Part shown: positions 1 through 6,243 of the stretch, piece after piece
How positions within the stretch are numbered: position 1 is the stretch's first letter
How the letters are laid out: the number at the start of each line of letters is the position of its first letter
Assembly (NCBI GenBank): GCA_002327965.1
Contig: DCVB01000008.1
Location: 1 to 7,219 of the forward strand
Direction: 5' to 3'
Source: Candidatus Aminicenantes bacterium UBA2199
GTDB lineage: Bacteria > Acidobacteriota > Aminicenantia > UBA2199
Length of the DNA stretch: 7,219 nt
Program-made: the position numbers and the translations under genes
The notes under the pieces: generated by a model
Told to the model about the DNA's origin: nothing
The model's input: the letters and a program-made list of their open reading frames with translations, nothing else
The model's database searches: none

Positions 1-393
1 TTCGGCGGCTTCGGCAACAACTGGGTCGACCACCAGGCCAGCAAGCGCTACCGCGAATACTACGGGTTCCCGGGCCTGGAGCTGAACGAGGCGTGCGGGC
101 GGAACTTCGCCAAACTGACGCTGGAATGGAACCTGCCGCCGCTCTTCTTCCGCCGGCTCGGCTTCCCCTTCTTTTACGCCAACTGGATCAGCACTTCGCT
201 GTTTTCCGGCGGCTTGCTTACCGATCTTGACCGGCAGTCCATCCGGCGCCGCTGGCTGAATGCCGGCGTGCAGGCCGACATCCGCCTGATCGCCCTCTCC
301 CACCACCAGCTGACCCTGTCACTGGGCTATGCCCGGGCCTTTGCTGAAGGGGCCGACACGGCCGACGAGTGGATGGTTTCGCTAAAGATCTGA
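1..393 (+). CDS. C-terminal end of a probable outer-membrane beta-barrel protein (5' partial)
   Basis: The reading frame is open from the first base and ends at TGA 391-393, giving the last 130 residues of a larger protein. The fragment begins GGFGNNWVDHQ and is rich in aromatic residues. It alternates polar and apolar positions in strand-like stretches (for example LTLEWNLPP, ANWISTSLFSGG, HHQLTLSLGYARAF) separated by short charged turns, and it ends in the strand-like WMVSLKI. This is how the C-terminal strands of outer-membrane beta-barrels look. The final residue is Ile rather than the more usual Phe/Tyr/Trp. I have the impression of the surface-antigen-like barrel that follows a beta-propeller in some large Acidobacteriota-type proteins, but the N-terminal part is outside the window, so function cannot be assigned. 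The stop lies 2 bp before the most likely start of the prsW-like gene, so the two are probably co-transcribed. It could instead be a soluble all-beta protein. Confidence 0.6.
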   Translation, partial: FGGFGNNWVDHQASKRYREYYGFPGLELNEACGRNFAKLTLEWNLPPLFFRRLGFPFFYANWISTSLFSGGLLTDLDRQSIRRRWLNAGVQADIRLIALSHHQLTLSLGYARAFAEGADTADEWMVSLKI

Positions 394-395
394 CC

Positions 396-1421
396 ATGGG
401 AGACCTACTGCTGCGCGTCAGCCTGGCTTTTTTGCCTGTGCTGACTTTCGCGGCCATCCTGTATGCTTTCGACAACTTTCGCCTCGTCAATCCACGCCTC
501 GTGCTCGAGGCGCTGCTCGCCGGCGCCGGCGCCGCCCTGATTTGCCTGCTCTTGAACCGCTGGCTGCTGGACGGGACGGGCCTGAGCGCCCCGGCCTACG
601 CCCGCTACCTGGCCCCTCCCGTCGAGGAGGCTGCCAAGGCCCTGTATCTTTTCCTGCTGCTGCGCGGGCGCCGCCTGGGCTTTCTGGTCGACGCGGCCAT
701 TGTCGGCTTTGCGGTCGGCGCCGGCTTCGCCCTCTTCGAGAACGTTTATTTCCTCCGCACCCTCCACGACCACGCCCCCCTGCTCTGGACCATCCGCGGC
801 TTCGGCACGGCGGTCATGCACGGCGGCACCGTCGCCCTGGTCGGCATCTTGGCCAAGAGCAGGTCCGAGCGGCGGCAGAGGGAGCGCGCCGTCGACATCC
901 TGCCCGGCCTGGCCGCTGCCGTGCTGATCCATTCGCTGTTCAACCAATTTTCCCTGCGCGGCCAGCTCCTGACCTCGGTCGGTTTCCTGTTCGCACTGCC
1001 GTTGACGATCCTCCTGGTCTACCGCCGCAGCGAGCTTTCCCTGCGCCGCTGGCTGGAGACGGGATTCGGCGGCGACCTCGAGCTGCTGGAGGTGATCCGC
1101 AGCGGCCAGGTGCTGGGCTCCAACATCGGCCGCTACCTGCAGTCGCTGCGGGACCGGCTGCCGGGCTACGCCCTGGTCGACATGCTCTGCGCCCTGCGCC
1201 TGCATGTCGAGCTGTCGATCAAGGCCAAGGCCGTCCTGCTGCTGCAGGAGCAGGAGATCCCGGTTCCGGCCGACCCCGGGGTGGGGGAGAAGTTCCGCGA
1301 GCTCGAGGCGCTGCGCCGCAGCATCGGCCCCCTCGGCTGGCGACTGCTGGTCCCGCTTTTGCATTCCAGCCCCCGCGAGCTCTGGCAGCTGCGCATGCTG
1401 CGCGACCGCTCGGCAGTGTGA
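396..1421 (+). CDS. PrsW-family intramembrane metalloprotease with C-terminal extension
   Basis: A 341-residue membrane protein of the PrsW family (peptidase family M82). These proteases cut membrane proteins inside the bilayer; Bacillus PrsW starts degradation of the anti-sigma factor RsiW. Family motifs are visible in order: PPVEEAAK with E77, E78 and K81; FALFEN with E115 and N116; a conserved His in TAVMHGG (H142); and LIHSLFNQF with H179 and N183. Hydrophobic segments lie near residues 8-24, 36-54, 78-90, 99-120, 138-153, 168-184 and 190-208. From about residue 212 to the end there is a soluble, Leu/Arg/Glu-rich, probably helical domain of about 130 residues that the core family does not need. 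The start was taken as ATG 396, just after the upstream stop; an in-frame GTG at 369 would add nine residues and overlap the upstream gene, and neither has a clear ribosome binding site. The substrate is unknown: no anti-sigma or sigma factor gene is in the window. Confidence 0.87.
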   Translation: MGDLLLRVSLAFLPVLTFAAILYAFDNFRLVNPRLVLEALLAGAGAALICLLLNRWLLDGTGLSAPAYARYLAPPVEEAAKALYLFLLLRGRRLGFLVDAAIVGFAVGAGFALFENVYFLRTLHDHAPLLWTIRGFGTAVMHGGTVALVGILAKSRSERRQRERAVDILPGLAAAVLIHSLFNQFSLRGQLLTSVGFLFALPLTILLVYRRSELSLRRWLETGFGGDLELLEVIRSGQVLGSNIGRYLQSLRDRLPGYALVDMLCALRLHVELSIKAKAVLLLQEQEIPVPADPGVGEKFRELEALRRSIGPLGWRLLVPLLHSSPRELWQLRMLRDRSAV

Positions 1422-1481
1422 GCGAGATCGCATCCGGGTCCGGGTTTCAAGCGCAGTTCTCCCGGTTCAAAATAATAACGA

Positions 1482-1506
1482 AAAACCTTCGGCAAAGGCC
1501 GGTTTT
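1482..1506 (+). terminator. Possible weak bidirectional terminator hairpin after the prsW-like gene
   Basis: AAAACC (1482-1487) can pair with GGTTTT (1501-1506), and GGC (1491-1493) with GCC (1498-1500), around the loop AAAG. TTC (1488-1490) is left as a bulge, giving nine base pairs in all. The A and T runs at the ends of the stem give it the look of a rho-independent terminator usable in either direction. However, only three of the pairs are in the unbulged inner stem, and there is no further T-run after TTTTG. It sits 60 bp after the prsW-like stop and just before the TATAAT box of the next operon, the expected place for a transcription boundary. Confidence 0.3.
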
Positions 1507-1510
1507 GCGG

Positions 1511-1516
1511 TATAAT
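1511..1516 (+). promoter_or_regulatory. Candidate -10 box (TATAAT) of the wzm-wzt-hldC operon
   Basis: A perfect TATAAT lies 17 bp before the wzm start in a small AT-rich gap of a GC-rich region. The region 17 bp further upstream (TTCGGC, 1488-1493) is a poor match to a -35 box, so an activator or an alternative sigma contact may be needed. If this box is used, transcription would begin near 1523, leaving a leader of only about 11 nt. That leader still contains the weak GGA ribosome-binding element at 1525-1527. Confidence 0.45.
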
Positions 1517-1533
1517 AGCCACTCGGAAACCAT

Positions 1534-2334
1534 ATGATCGAAAAACTGAAGGAAATCATCCGCCACCGCGAGCTGATCTACACATTGGTCTCGCGCGAGC
1601 TGAAAGCGCGCTACCGCGGCACCGTGCTCGGCTTTTTCTGGAGCCTGATCAACCCGCTGCTGCTGATGGCGGTCTACACCGTGGTCTTCGGCTTCATCAT
1701 CGGCGGCGCCCGCGCCCCCGGCTTCGAGGGCAACAAGTGGATGTACGCCCTGTTCCTGTTCAACGGCATCCTGCCCTGGACCTGGTTCTCCTCCTCGCTG
1801 CTGGAGTCGGCCAACGTCCTGACGGTGCAGGGGGCGCTGATCAAGAAGATCAAGTTCCCGGTCGAAGTGCTGCCGATCATGGTGGTGACCACCAACATGG
1901 TCCACTTCATCCTCGGCCTGCCGGTGCTGGTCGCCTTTTTCCTGATCTTCGGCAAGCCGCTCACCGCCTGGGTGCTGTTCCTGCCCGTCAGCTTGCTGGC
2001 GCAGTACATCTTCACCATGGGGTTGTGCTTCCTGGTCTCGGCGCTGACCGTGCACTTCAAGGACATCAAGGACATCCTCGCCAACCTGATCACCCTGTGG
2101 TTCTTCGCCACGCCCATCATCTACCCCTACGATTCAGTGCCCAGGGCGCTGCAGGTCGTCCTCAACTTCAATCCCATGACCCACATCATCGAGTCGTACC
2201 ATTATTCCTTCTTCATGGGCTCGCTGCCGCACTACAAGCGCTTCTTGGTCACCATCCTGGTCGGGCTGGTTTTCTTTTACCTGGGCTACCTGCTTTTCGA
2301 CCGGCTGCGCGACACCTACGTGGAAGAGGTCTGA
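1534..2334 (+). CDS. wzm: ABC-2 type permease for surface glycan (O-antigen-type) export
   Basis: A 266-residue inner-membrane permease of the ABC-2 family (Wzm/TagG/KpsM group). With its ATPase it exports a lipid-linked polysaccharide from the cytoplasm to the periplasm. The N-terminal part shows the family pattern RELKARYRGTVLGFFWSLINP (residues 21-41), an amphipathic interface helix running into the first membrane segment. Membrane segments lie roughly at 33-56, 69-90, 112-138, 143-172, 180-198 and 236-255, the six expected. The conserved NPMTHIIESYHYSFF stretch (213-227) precedes the last one. Length is typical for Wzm. ATG 1534 is the first start after the TATAAT box, with a weak GGA element 6 nt upstream. 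Its stop is separated by 1 bp from the start of the ATPase gene, and an ATPase with a C-terminal glycan-binding-type domain beside it favours O-antigen-type export over teichoic acid or capsule export. The exact glycan cannot be told from sequence. Confidence 0.93.
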   Translation: MIEKLKEIIRHRELIYTLVSRELKARYRGTVLGFFWSLINPLLLMAVYTVVFGFIIGGARAPGFEGNKWMYALFLFNGILPWTWFSSSLLESANVLTVQGALIKKIKFPVEVLPIMVVTTNMVHFILGLPVLVAFFLIFGKPLTAWVLFLPVSLLAQYIFTMGLCFLVSALTVHFKDIKDILANLITLWFFATPIIYPYDSVPRALQVVLNFNPMTHIIESYHYSFFMGSLPHYKRFLVTILVGLVFFYLGYLLFDRLRDTYVEEV

Positions 2335-2335
2335 C

Positions 2336-3601
2336 GTGGAAGCCGTGCAGGTCCGCGACGTCTTCAAGTTCTACAAGAAGCACGCCGACAGCCACAAGTT
2401 CCTGACCATCAAGAGCGCCCTGGTCAACAAGACCCTTTTCGGCGACCTGGAGGCCGGCGAGCGCTTCGAGGCGCTGCGCGGCGTCACCTTCGACCTCGAG
2501 GCGGGCAAGACCCTGGGCATCATCGGCGAAAACGGCTCGGGAAAAAGCACCATGCTGAAGATCCTGGCCGGCATCAGCCGTCCCACCGCCGGGGAGGTGG
2601 TGACGCAGGGCCGCATCTCGGCGCTGATCGAGCTCGGCGCCGGCTTCCACCCCGAGATCTCGGGGCGCGAGAACATCTTCATCAACGGCGTCATCCTGGG
2701 GCTGACCCGTAAGCAGATCCTGGAGAAGTACGAAGAGATCGTCCGCTTCGCCGAGCTCGAGGAGTTCATCGACAACCCGGTCAAGAGCTATTCCTCGGGC
2801 ATGTTCATGCGCCTGGGCTTCTCCATCGCCATCAACGTCAACCCCGACATCCTGCTCATCGACGAGGTGCTGGCCGTCGGCGACGCCTCGTTCGTCCCCA
2901 AGTGCCTGGACAAGATCAACGAGTTCCGCCGCCACGGCAAGACCATCATCTTCGTCTCCCACGACCTGGCGACCGTCGAAAGGATCTGCGATGATGTCAT
3001 CTGGATCAGGAAGGGCAAAATCGAGATGCGCGGCTACCCCAAGCGCGTGACCGACGCCTACCTGGAATACGTGGGCAAGAAGGACGAAAAGAAGTCGCTG
3101 GCCCAGCACGGCGAAGAGGAGCAGGAGGCGGTCCGCGAGCGCGAGAAGCGCTGGGGCAGCCGCGAGGTCGAGATCGCCAACGTGCGCATGTTCGACGCCG
3201 CCAACAGGGAAAAGTACATCTACCAGGCCGACGAGCCGCTGGCCATCGAGTTCGACGTCGCGGCCGCCGTCGAGCAGGACGATTTCGTCTTCGGCATCGG
3301 TGTCTTCAACAGCGAGGGCATCCAGGTCTACGGCTCCAACACCCTGCTGGAGAACCTGGTTTCCCGGTCGCTCGCCGGCAGCGGCAAGGTGCGCCTGGAG
3401 ATCCCGGCGCTGGGCCTGGTCAATGGCACCTATTTCCTCGACATCGCCGCCCACAAGCGCGACGGCTATCCCTTCGACTACCACCATTTCCAGTACACCT
3501 TCCGGGTCACCTCCAGCCACCGCGACGTGGGCATCGCCCGCATCCCGCACCGCTGGCAGTTCTCCGGCGGCATCGGCTTCAAAAAAGATGAAAATCCATG
3601 A
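2336..3601 (+). CDS. wzt: ABC transporter ATPase with C-terminal glycan-recognition domain
   Basis: A 421-residue cytoplasmic ATPase that powers the Wzm permease. The nucleotide-binding domain covers about residues 1-247: Walker A GENGSGKST (64-72), signature YSSGM (152-156), Walker B DILLIDEV (171-178) and switch His in VSHD (H209). A charged linker rich in Glu and Lys (about 248-275) follows. Then comes a beta-rich domain (about 276-421; for example EPLAIEFDV, DFVFGIGVFNSEG, GTYFLDIAAH) matching the Wzt C-terminal domain, which in E. coli O8/O9a recognises the capped, non-reducing end of the O-polysaccharide and so couples chain completion to export. The start is GTG 2336, 1 bp after the wzm stop. 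The strong GGAAGAGG element at 2322-2329, inside the wzm end, fixes this choice and suggests translational coupling. The presence of the C-terminal domain implies that the exported glycan carries a terminal modification, but no capping enzyme is in the window. Confidence 0.93.
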   Translation: MEAVQVRDVFKFYKKHADSHKFLTIKSALVNKTLFGDLEAGERFEALRGVTFDLEAGKTLGIIGENGSGKSTMLKILAGISRPTAGEVVTQGRISALIELGAGFHPEISGRENIFINGVILGLTRKQILEKYEEIVRFAELEEFIDNPVKSYSSGMFMRLGFSIAINVNPDILLIDEVLAVGDASFVPKCLDKINEFRRHGKTIIFVSHDLATVERICDDVIWIRKGKIEMRGYPKRVTDAYLEYVGKKDEKKSLAQHGEEEQEAVREREKRWGSREVEIANVRMFDAANREKYIYQADEPLAIEFDVAAAVEQDDFVFGIGVFNSEGIQVYGSNTLLENLVSRSLAGSGKVRLEIPALGLVNGTYFLDIAAHKRDGYPFDYHHFQYTFRVTSSHRDVGIARIPHRWQFSGGIGFKKDENP

Positions 3602-4058
3602 GGACCGTCTCGCCCTCGCCCGCGTGCTCGCGGAGCTAAAGGGCCAGAAGGTCGTATTCACCAACGGCGTCTTCGATCTGCTCCATCCCGGGCATGTCGA
3701 GCTGCTGGAAACCGCCCGTGCCCAGGGCGACCTGCTGGTGGTCGGCGTCAACGACGACGCCTCGGTGCGACGGCTGAAGGGAGAGAAGCGGCCGATATTC
3801 CCGCTGGCCGAGAGGATGGAGGTTCTGGCCGCCCTGGAGTGCGTCGATTACATCGTGCCGTTTTCCGAGGACACCCCTTTGGAACTCATCTGCGCCCTGG
3901 ATCGCATCGACGTGCTGGTCAAGGGGGGCGACTACACCCCGGAGCAGGTCGTCGGCCGAGCCGAAGTCGAAGCGCGGGGCGGCAAGCTCGTCATCTTCAA
4001 GCTGTCGGGGAACTATTCCAGCTCGGGGCTGATCGAGAAGATCGTCAGGAACTTCTAG
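3588..4058 (+). CDS. hldC: D-glycero-beta-D-manno-heptose 1-phosphate adenylyltransferase (monofunctional HldC/RfaE2 type)
   Basis: A 156-residue cytidylyltransferase-like enzyme that would join ATP and D-glycero-beta-D-manno-heptose 1-phosphate to make ADP-heptose, the precursor for LPS inner core heptose. Family marks: FTNGVFDLLHPGHVELL with the HxGH nucleotide-binding motif at 33-36; GVNDDASVRRLKGEKRP (53-69); ALECVDYIVPFSEDTP (82-97); VKGGDY (111-116); and the C-terminal SSS..LIEKI segment. The VKGGDY and RLKG blocks resemble the C-terminal half of bifunctional E. coli HldE, and the kinase half is missing, so this is the stand-alone form. ATG 3588 lies 14 bp inside the wzt end; the frame is open much further upstream, but that part is wzt read out of frame. 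No good ribosome binding site precedes it, so translation probably depends on wzt. The partners HldA, GmhA and GmhB are not in the window. Less likely, it is a related glycerol-phosphate cytidylyltransferase. Confidence 0.88.
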   Translation: MKIHEDRLALARVLAELKGQKVVFTNGVFDLLHPGHVELLETARAQGDLLVVGVNDDASVRRLKGEKRPIFPLAERMEVLAALECVDYIVPFSEDTPLELICALDRIDVLVKGGDYTPEQVVGRAEVEARGGKLVIFKLSGNYSSSGLIEKIVRNF

Positions 4059-4750
4059 GCCGCCGTCCTTTTCTTTTTCGCGACCTTGACCGCCGCGTAG
4101 AAAACGATCAGCAGCAGCGCCGCCCCGGCCAGCCAGGCGGCATGGCGCACCTGGCCGTGGAAGTGCCTCTGCTTCCAGGCCGTGATCAGCAGCGCCGCCA
4201 GCAGCAGGTTGAAGCAGGAGTCGTTCTCCTTGAAGAGGATCTTTTTCCAGGCGAATGATCCCGATGGCGGCGCCCAAGCCGAGAAGCGCGGCAGCCAGCG
4301 CCGGACCAGATCGCGATATTCCTCATAGGCCCGGCCGTGCCGTTCCCGTAGAAACGATTCCTCGGCCAGCACGATGAAATGATACTGCAGGAAGAGAAAA
4401 ACGACGAACAGCGCCAGAGCGGACGGATTGGCGAATGCGGCCAGCAGCCCGGCGAAGATCAGCAGGTTGCCCCAGTAGAGGGGATTGCGCACCAGCGAGT
4501 AAAGGCCCGTCGTGTTCAGGCTGTCGGCCTTGAGGAAGCTCTCGCGCCCCGAGGTGCCGTGGTGGGCGAAGCCGACGCTGGCGATACGCACGCCCTCGCC
4601 CAGGAAGGCGACGGCCAACCCGGCGAAGGTCCAGAACAGGGACGGGGAAAGGGGCTTGAAGAAAATAAAAGTGAGCAGGATGAGGGGCAGGGGAGTGAAG
4701 CTGCGGAACTTGAACAGGAATTTACCCAGGCGCAACGGCCATTTTTGCAT
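4055..4750 (-). CDS. Membrane methyltransferase, isoprenylcysteine carboxyl methyltransferase / phospholipid methyltransferase-like
   Basis: A 231-residue multi-pass membrane protein. The catalytic family signature is clear: NTTGLYSLVRNPLYWGNLLIF (residues 79-99, RNP at 88-90), a long hydrophobic segment (about 110-128), then AEESFLRERHGRAYEEYRDLVRRWLP (129-154) with the EE pair at 130-131 and the G..Y..Y pattern. In this superfamily these elements bind S-adenosylmethionine at the membrane face. Known members methylate prenylated cysteines, phosphatidylethanolamine or other lipids; the bacterial substrate here cannot be predicted. Two more hydrophobic stretches follow the core (about 177-190 and 203-222), then a basic tail AKKKRTAA, so the C-terminus is longer than the minimal fold. 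The gene is convergent with hldC and the stop codons share bases within CTAG (4055-4058). A GGAG lies only 2 nt before ATG, too close for an ordinary ribosome binding site (see the leaderless finding). Confidence 0.83.
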   Translation of the reverse strand: MQKWPLRLGKFLFKFRSFTPLPLILLTFIFFKPLSPSLFWTFAGLAVAFLGEGVRIASVGFAHHGTSGRESFLKADSLNTTGLYSLVRNPLYWGNLLIFAGLLAAFANPSALALFVVFLFLQYHFIVLAEESFLRERHGRAYEEYRDLVRRWLPRFSAWAPPSGSFAWKKILFKENDSCFNLLLAALLITAWKQRHFHGQVRHAAWLAGAALLLIVFYAAVKVAKKKRTAA

Positions 4751-4756
4751 GGCTCC

Positions 4757-4785
4757 AATTTAACGTGAATGGCAGAGCCTGTCAA
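4757..4785 (-). promoter_or_regulatory. Candidate sigma70-type promoter of the membrane methyltransferase gene
   Basis: Read on the - strand, a perfect TTGACA (4785-4780) is followed after 17 bp by TAAATT (4762-4757), four of six matches to TATAAT. With the usual 6-7 bp from -10 to start, transcription would begin at or within a base or two of position 4750, the A of the ATG. The spacing and the perfect -35 support it; the imperfect -10 is the weak point. Confidence 0.5.
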
Positions 4786-4810
4786 GCGGAAAGGGTATGA
4801 CTGGAAGTAA

Positions 4811-4852
4811 GTCCGACGTTCGAAGTTCGAGGTTCGAGGTTCGAAGTTGAAG
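4811..4852 (+). repeat. Heptanucleotide tandem array GTTCGAN, left arm (6 units)
   Basis: Six consecutive 7-bp units without gaps: GTCCGAC, GTTCGAA, GTTCGAG, GTTCGAG, GTTCGAA, GTTGAAG. The first and last are degenerate; the core GTTCGA is exact in the middle four. The array is non-coding, between the divergent methyltransferase and ion transporter genes. The same unit recurs in reverse orientation at 4940-4960. Short tandem heptads of this kind (STRR sequences) are described in cyanobacteria; here the organism looks different. Confidence 0.85.
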
Positions 4853-4939
4853 AAAGAAAAAATCTTGAAATGATATTCCAGAAATGAATGGCCCTGAATC
4901 AAAGATTATTTTTATGGTTAAGTGAATGGCTTTTTTAAC

Positions 4940-4960
4940 GTCGAACAACGAACATCGAAC
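4940..4960 (-). repeat. Heptanucleotide array GTTCGAN, inverted right arm (3 units)
   Basis: Read on the - strand this gives GTTCGAT, GTTCGTT, GTTCGAC, in exact 7-bp register. It is the inverted partner of the array at 4811-4852, across an 87-bp AT-rich spacer (4853-4939). Pairing its outermost unit with the second unit of the left arm (4818-4824) matches 17 of 21 positions. The arm ends 4 bp before the candidate -35 box of the transporter gene. Confidence 0.78.
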
Positions 4961-4964
4961 CTTC

Positions 4965-4993
4965 TTGACTATGGCTGATTGGGGTGATAAAAG
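4965..4993 (+). promoter_or_regulatory. Candidate promoter of the ion transporter gene
   Basis: TTGACT (4965-4970) matches five of six -35 bases and is followed after 17 bp by TAAAAG (4988-4993), four of six matches to a -10 box. A TG at 4985-4986, one base before the -10 box, makes an extended -10. Transcription would start near 5000 and leave a leader of about 25 nt before ATG 5025. Confidence 0.42.
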
Positions 4994-5024
4994 AGAAAAT
5001 CAAAGTGGTTGAAGTAACAAGCCA

Positions 5025-6239
5025 ATGGAACAAATAGCCCTGGTCATTTTCCTGGTCACCTATGCCGGGGTGGCCCTCGGCGGCATCCCCGGGCTGGCCC
5101 TGGATCGCACCGGCATCGCCCTGCTCGGCGCCATCGCCATGGTCGCGGCCAAGGTCCTGACCACCGGCCAGGCCTTCGACGCCATCGACACGCCGACCAT
5201 CCTGCTGCTGTATGCGCTGATGGTCATCTCGGCCCAGTTCAAGCTCAGCGGCTTCTATACACGGGTGGCGGTGGGACTGACCCGGCTGCTGGCGTGGCCG
5301 CGCCTGTTCCTGGCGGCGATAATGGCTGCCTCGGCGCTGCTGTCGGCCTTTTTGACCAATGACATCATCTGCCTGGTCTTCACCCCCATCCTGTGCGCCG
5401 CCATCCTGGAAGCGCGGCTGAACCCGGTGCCGTTCCTGATCGCCCTGGCCGTCGCCAGCAACATCGGCTCGGCCGCCACCATCATCGGCAACCCGCAGAA
5501 CATGCTGCTGGGGCAGGTGGGCAGGATCGATTTCCTTTATTTCACCCGCTCCTGCCTGGTGCCGGTCCTGGTTTCCCTGGCCGGGGCCTATGCCGTCATG
5601 CTCTGGCTCTATCGCCGGCAATTGCCGCCGCGGCACGATCCCGGCCGTCCCCGCGAGCGCTCGACCGCCCCTTTCAGCCGCCACCAGACCGCCAAGGGGC
5701 TGCTGGTCGTCCTGGTCCTCATCGTCCTGTTCCTGACGAAGCTTCCCCGCGAGCTCTCGGCCATTGCGCTGGCCGGCATCCTCCTCTGCAGCCGGCGCAT
5801 GAAGACCCGTTCCCTCCTCGGCCTGGTCGACTGGCACCTGATCACCCTGTTCTGCGCCCTGTTCATCGTCATGGCCGGAATCGCGGCGGTGAAGCTGCCC
5901 CAGAACCTGATGGCCGGACTGGCCATGCAGGGCTTGTCGCTGGACCGCGCCTGGCACCTCACCGGGCTGGCGGCCCTGCTCAGCAACCTGGTGAGCAACG
6001 TGCCGGCGGTCATGCTGCTGCTGAAGTTCCTCGACCCGCTGCAGCCGCTGCAGTGGGTGGTCAGCGCGCTGGCCAGCACGTTTGCCGGCAACCTGATCAC
6101 CATCGGCAGCATCGCCAACCTGATCGTCATCGAAGGCGCCCGCGAATACGGGGTCGTTATCCGCTTCGGGGAGCACGCCCGGGCGGGGATACCTATTACC
6201 ATATTTTCCTTGATGACTGTGATTGTTTGGCTGGGGTGA
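5025..6239 (+). CDS. Ion transporter of the SLC13/ArsB/NhaD superfamily
   Basis: A 404-residue inner-membrane secondary transporter. About ten to eleven hydrophobic segments are arranged as two repeated halves around a polar basic loop (about 198-222, with PPRHDPGRPRERS). Marks of the superfamily (the group with ArsB arsenite permeases, NhaD antiporters and SLC13-type anion carriers) are present in both halves. In the first: LLSAFLTNDIICLVFTPIL (105-123, TND at 111-113) and ASNIGSAATIIGNPQNMLLG (144-163). In the second: LLSNLVSNVPAVMLLL (318-333) and STFAGNLITIGSIANLIV (351-368). The re-entrant hairpins with GNPQN and GSIANL normally form the substrate and cation site. The substrate is not predictable: anion, arsenite and Na+/H+ exchange all occur in related proteins, and no ars regulator or reductase is beside it. 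The ribosome binding site is weak (GAAG at 5011-5014). Heptad-repeat gaps flank it on both sides, and it seems to be a single-gene transcription unit. Confidence 0.85.
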   Translation: MEQIALVIFLVTYAGVALGGIPGLALDRTGIALLGAIAMVAAKVLTTGQAFDAIDTPTILLLYALMVISAQFKLSGFYTRVAVGLTRLLAWPRLFLAAIMAASALLSAFLTNDIICLVFTPILCAAILEARLNPVPFLIALAVASNIGSAATIIGNPQNMLLGQVGRIDFLYFTRSCLVPVLVSLAGAYAVMLWLYRRQLPPRHDPGRPRERSTAPFSRHQTAKGLLVVLVLIVLFLTKLPRELSAIALAGILLCSRRMKTRSLLGLVDWHLITLFCALFIVMAGIAAVKLPQNLMAGLAMQGLSLDRAWHLTGLAALLSNLVSNVPAVMLLLKFLDPLQPLQWVVSALASTFAGNLITIGSIANLIVIEGAREYGVVIRFGEHARAGIPITIFSLMTVIVWLG

Positions 6240-6243
6240 GCTT

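Noticed and set aside
369..395. GTG 369 as the start of the PrsW-like gene
   Set aside because: It would overlap the upstream gene and add a polar nonapeptide with no ribosome binding site. ATG 396, 2 bp after the stop, is simpler, although 369 is not excluded.
405..1433. Long open frame of 342 codons on the - strand
   Set aside because: It is antisense to the well-supported PrsW-family gene. Its product is a low-complexity string rich in Gln, Ala, Glu and Asp, a usual artefact of GC-rich codon use, and it has no family motif.
3300..3587. Longer N-terminus for hldC
   Set aside because: The added 96 residues are wzt read out of frame, Ser/Thr/Pro-rich, and not found in the adenylyltransferase fold, which begins properly at ATG 3588.
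2249..3751. 500-codon open frame on the - strand
   Set aside because: It lies antisense to wzm/wzt/hldC with Asp/Val/Leu/Ala-rich, motif-free sequence; the + strand frames carry complete ABC ATPase motifs.
4853..4939. Invertible promoter between the GTTCGAN arms
   Set aside because: The spacer has no good -35/-10 pair in either direction, the arms are unequal and degenerate, and no recombinase gene is in the window.
4811..4960. CRISPR array or tRNA-like structure
   Set aside because: Units are 7 bp with no unique spacers between them, and no cloverleaf can be drawn; GTTCGA only superficially resembles a T-loop sequence.
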